Source: Terriglobus saanensis SP1PR4 (GTDB taxonomy: Bacteria; Acidobacteriota; Terriglobia; Terriglobales; Acidobacteriaceae). From it: a stretch of 64,000 bases of DNA. Under the pieces are notes generated by a model. The model was not told where the DNA came from. It made no database searches and saw only the letters and a list, made by a program, of their open reading frames with translations. The position numbers were made by a program, and so were the translations under genes. The first letter of the stretch is position 1. Each line of letters starts with the position of its first letter. Where the stretch lies: NCBI RefSeq assembly GCF_000179915.2, contig NC_014963.1, positions 186,001-250,000 of the forward strand, given 5' to 3'. Shown here piece after piece: positions 61,508 to 64,000 of the stretch.

Positions 61508-64000
61508 ATGAAGAGGACCACAGATCGGAAAACAGACACGACGACGAACCATGCCACAGGCATCATCTCGGCAGCGTTCCTCACGCTGCTCGTCCTCGCA
61601 GCGATTCTTCTTGGCCTGACCGCCGCTGGAGATTACTTCCATGTGCGTTCAACTGCCATGGGTGGTCAATCGCGCGATGCTCGGAAAGACGGCTTTGTCT
61701 TCGCCGCAACGATCGGCCATCGAACCCGCAACGCACAGATTGCTGCGGGTAGCGAACAAGTCCTCGATTTCAGCCGTCTTCCCAGCGAAGCAGCCGCTAG
61801 GCTCACGACAGACACCATTAAGCGGCCCGTCGAATTTCTGCACGACCTCGGATTTACCTCCATTGCGATCGTTCGCCCGGATGGAATCGTCATTCGGAGC
61901 GGGGCTCCACTGCCGTCGTCCATCGTTAGCGTTCCGCTCAAGTCCAGCCTGCCCGCCCGGCTTCTTTGGAACAACGGCTTCTACCTCGAAACCAGGCACG
62001 AGTTGAAAAGCAGCAAGGACGAGTTTCTGGGTACGATGGTCGCTCAGCAGCCCATTCCTACTCTGGATGAGATCTTTCGCCAGGACCCTGAGAACGGCAA
62101 AACCCATGACATGATGCTCTGCGGGCCGATCTCCTCTGGAGCCATGTGCTTCGCGAGTCGTTCGAAAAATGGACCCTTTACGCTCACGGATACTTCAGAC
62201 CAGAGATTGCAGTTGATCCAGAGCGCGTTTGCTGGAGAAACCTCCACGGAGTACTGGACCAGAACCTCTGTGGGCAGAGTGCTTGCCTCATCCGTACCGG
62301 TGGGCAGCACAGGTCTCGCTTTGACGAAGACGGTCGCCGTCTGGGAAACGCTTATCCCCCTCGATCTTGAGGTGGGTGCAATCGCTCTTGTCGTTTTCGT
62401 CCTCATGGGCCTCTCCTGGCCTCTGCTTACGCGTGCGGTCAAGCCTCTGGTCGACACGCTGATCCTTGAAAAAGAGCGCTCGAATCAGAATGAGCACCGA
62501 TTTATCGCCGCGATGGAGAGCAGTCTCAGTGCTTTCTATCTTCTGGACAGTGTTCGCGACGAGCGGAACGAGATCATTGATTTCCGTTTCGTGTACCTGA
62601 ACGGGCACGCCGAAAAGCTGATTCACCGGAGATCGGCCGACCTCCTGGGCAAATGGCTCTGCACAGAGATTCCGATGAATCGGACAGCAGGGTTTTTCGA
62701 CAAATACCGAAAGGTTGTGGAGACGGGAATCCCCTTCAATGAAGAAGCCTCGGTCTCCAGCGTCGACGTCGATGCCGCCTGGGTCCATCTCCAGGTCGTC
62801 CGTCTGGGCGATGGCATCGCGATTACGACGACAGATATCAGTCTGCGGAAGCGCATGGAAATTCAGCTGGAGAAGGCCCTCGGCTTTACCCAGGCGATCA
62901 TCGACGCTTCGCCCTTCAGCACCATCGTGACTGACCTGGAAGGCAATATCGTTGCCGTGAATCCTGCCACGGAGCGGATGCTTTGGTACACCAAGGCCGA
63001 GATGGTGGGGAAGATGACTCCCCTTTCCCTTCACGATCCTGTCGAGCTGAAGTTGCGGGCCGCAGAGCTCTCCGCCGGTATGGGCGTCCCCGTAGCAGCC
63101 AACATGGAAGTCTTTATCGTGGGACCGAAGCGGGGAATGGCCGAGGAAAACGAATGGACCTACATCAGAAAAGATGGATCCAGGCTGCCCGTGCAACTCA
63201 CTGTGACGGCACTGACCGATGACTATGGGCACGAAACGGGCTACATGGGCATCGCCTACGACATTACAGAACGAAAGCGGCAGCAAGACTATATCTCCCA
63301 CCTGGCCCACCACGATTCCTTGACGGGCCTGCCGACCCGCATTCTCTTTAAGGATAGGGTCGATGTCGCTCTCGCCAGGGTGCAGAGATACGGGGGCAAG
63401 TGTGCTCTCATGCTCATCGATCTCGACAACTTCAAAGACATCAACGACTCCCTGGGGCACCATGCCGGAGATGAAGTCCTGATCGTCATTGCGCAAAGGC
63501 TAAAGGAGGTTCTGCGCTCTACGGATACCGTCTCCCGCATGGGCGGCGATGAGTTTACGGTCCTTCTCGATCACATTACATCGGAGGAGGACGCGACGAC
63601 CGCCGCCGTAAAACTGCTGGCGACACTTTCGAAGCCGATTTTGATCGGAGAAGACCTTTTACCGATCTCGGCGAGCATCGGCATCAGCATCTATCCCGAA
63701 GGCGGAGCCACCTCGGGAAACCTTCTCAAGAACGCCGATGCGGCGATGTATTACGCCAAAGGTTCCGGGAAGCAGAGCTATCGTCTTTTCACACAAGGTC
63801 TGGCGGACGCCACAACCAAAAGACTCCAGATGGAGATGGCCCTTAAGAAAGCGATCAAGTCGCAGGAGTTCTCCGTGGTGTACCAGCCCCAGGTCGCCCT
63901 CGCGAACGATGTCATCATCGGCGTCGAAGTCCTGGCGCGATGGAAGAGCGAAAGGCTTGGAGTTGTTCCTCCCAGCGACTTTATTCCCATTGCAGAACAG
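61508..64000 (+). CDS. Membrane PAS-GGDEF-EAL cyclic-di-GMP protein (3' end outside window)
   Basis: The visible 831 codons hold an N-terminal membrane anchor (about 14-40), a periplasmic sensor region (about 43-285), a second transmembrane helix (about 287-308), two PAS-like domains (about 335-450 and 460-590, the second with IIDASPFSTIVTDLEGNIVA), and a GGDEF domain with intact GGDEF (679-683) and the inhibitory RxxD (Arg670 to Asp673). The start of an EAL domain follows, with EVLARW at about 807, a common active variant. It may both make and degrade cyclic-di-GMP. The ATG at 61508 has a weak GGTGA site. The frame is open to the window edge with no stop, and the missing part should be the rest of the EAL domain. 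Confidence 0.92.
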   Translation, partial: MKRTTDRKTDTTTNHATGIISAAFLTLLVLAAILLGLTAAGDYFHVRSTAMGGQSRDARKDGFVFAATIGHRTRNAQIAAGSEQVLDFSRLPSEAAARLTTDTIKRPVEFLHDLGFTSIAIVRPDGIVIRSGAPLPSSIVSVPLKSSLPARLLWNNGFYLETRHELKSSKDEFLGTMVAQQPIPTLDEIFRQDPENGKTHDMMLCGPISSGAMCFASRSKNGPFTLTDTSDQRLQLIQSAFAGETSTEYWTRTSVGRVLASSVPVGSTGLALTKTVAVWETLIPLDLEVGAIALVVFVLMGLSWPLLTRAVKPLVDTLILEKERSNQNEHRFIAAMESSLSAFYLLDSVRDERNEIIDFRFVYLNGHAEKLIHRRSADLLGKWLCTEIPMNRTAGFFDKYRKVVETGIPFNEEASVSSVDVDAAWVHLQVVRLGDGIAITTTDISLRKRMEIQLEKALGFTQAIIDASPFSTIVTDLEGNIVAVNPATERMLWYTKAEMVGKMTPLSLHDPVELKLRAAELSAGMGVPVAANMEVFIVGPKRGMAEENEWTYIRKDGSRLPVQLTVTALTDDYGHETGYMGIAYDITERKRQQDYISHLAHHDSLTGLPTRILFKDRVDVALARVQRYGGKCALMLIDLDNFKDINDSLGHHAGDEVLIVIAQRLKEVLRSTDTVSRMGGDEFTVLLDHITSEEDATTAAVKLLATLSKPILIGEDLLPISASIGISIYPEGGATSGNLLKNADAAMYYAKGSGKQSYRLFTQGLADATTKRLQMEMALKKAIKSQEFSVVYQPQVALANDVIIGVEVLARWKSERLGVVPPSDFIPIAEQ

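Noticed and set aside
62288-63496. 402-codon frame antisense to the GGDEF-EAL gene
   Set aside because: The plus strand encodes continuous PAS and GGDEF motifs; the antisense product has none.
1-64000. CRISPR arrays, tRNA or rRNA genes, insertion sequences, integrase or attachment sites
   Set aside because: Looked for by eye on both strands; no regular spaced repeats, no cloverleaf with CCA-type end, no transposase or integrase motifs were found.

Overview
The window looks like chromosomal DNA of an Acidobacteriota member, probably Terriglobales/Acidobacteriaceae (the Terriglobus, Granulicella, Edaphobacter type). This is inferred from gene content: four Oar-like TonB-dependent receptors with an N-terminal carboxypeptidase-regulatory fold, a GWxTD-domain protein, a putative-Ig lipoprotein, a two-component-type beta-propeller fused to GGDEF, and many genes with strong GGAG Shine-Dalgarno sites. 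There are no rRNA genes, no recognisable tRNA, no CRISPR array, no insertion sequence and no plasmid or phage genes. Layout: 1-3311 is a minus-strand ethanolamine catabolic operon (permease, eutB, and eutC cut by the window edge). 3740-9429 holds an Oar-like receptor and a Tat-exported phospholipase C. 9604-15350 is a minus-strand group of a molybdopterin formate-dehydrogenase-like oxidoreductase, an oxalate/formate-type MFS transporter and a coiled-coil porin. 15564-25390 carries a Tat-exported M24 peptidase, two more Oar-like receptors and an M28 peptidase, which suggests peptide scavenging. 25622-27355 is a GWxTD protein. 27371-33704 is an ArsR-family repressor divergent from a complete RND pump (inner-membrane pump, adaptor, outer-membrane lipoprotein) with an inverted-repeat operator between them. 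The most interesting region is 33797-42201, which I read as a lasso-peptide biosynthetic cluster. On the minus strand are B2 protease, asparagine-synthase-like cyclase, HprK-like peptide kinase and a 55-residue precursor ending in Ser. Around them lie a PqqD-type recognition protein (B1), two glycosyltransferases (GT2 and GT17 types), a nucleotidyltransferase of the kind known from decorated lasso peptides, and a secreted beta-helix protein. The combination predicts a lasso peptide modified at its C-terminal Ser by phosphate and possibly sugars; the precursor core is unusual. 42288-48236 is a heavy-metal-type RND efflux operon (small membrane protein, czcC-, czcB- and czcA-like). 48299-57553 contains a propeller-GGDEF sensor and a secreted glycoside-hydrolase-like protein divergent from a fourth Oar-like receptor. 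57554-64000 has a dispersed repeat (second copy at 9465-9582), a cold-shock protein, a large Ig-fold lipoprotein and a PAS-GGDEF-EAL cyclic-di-GMP protein that runs off the window end.
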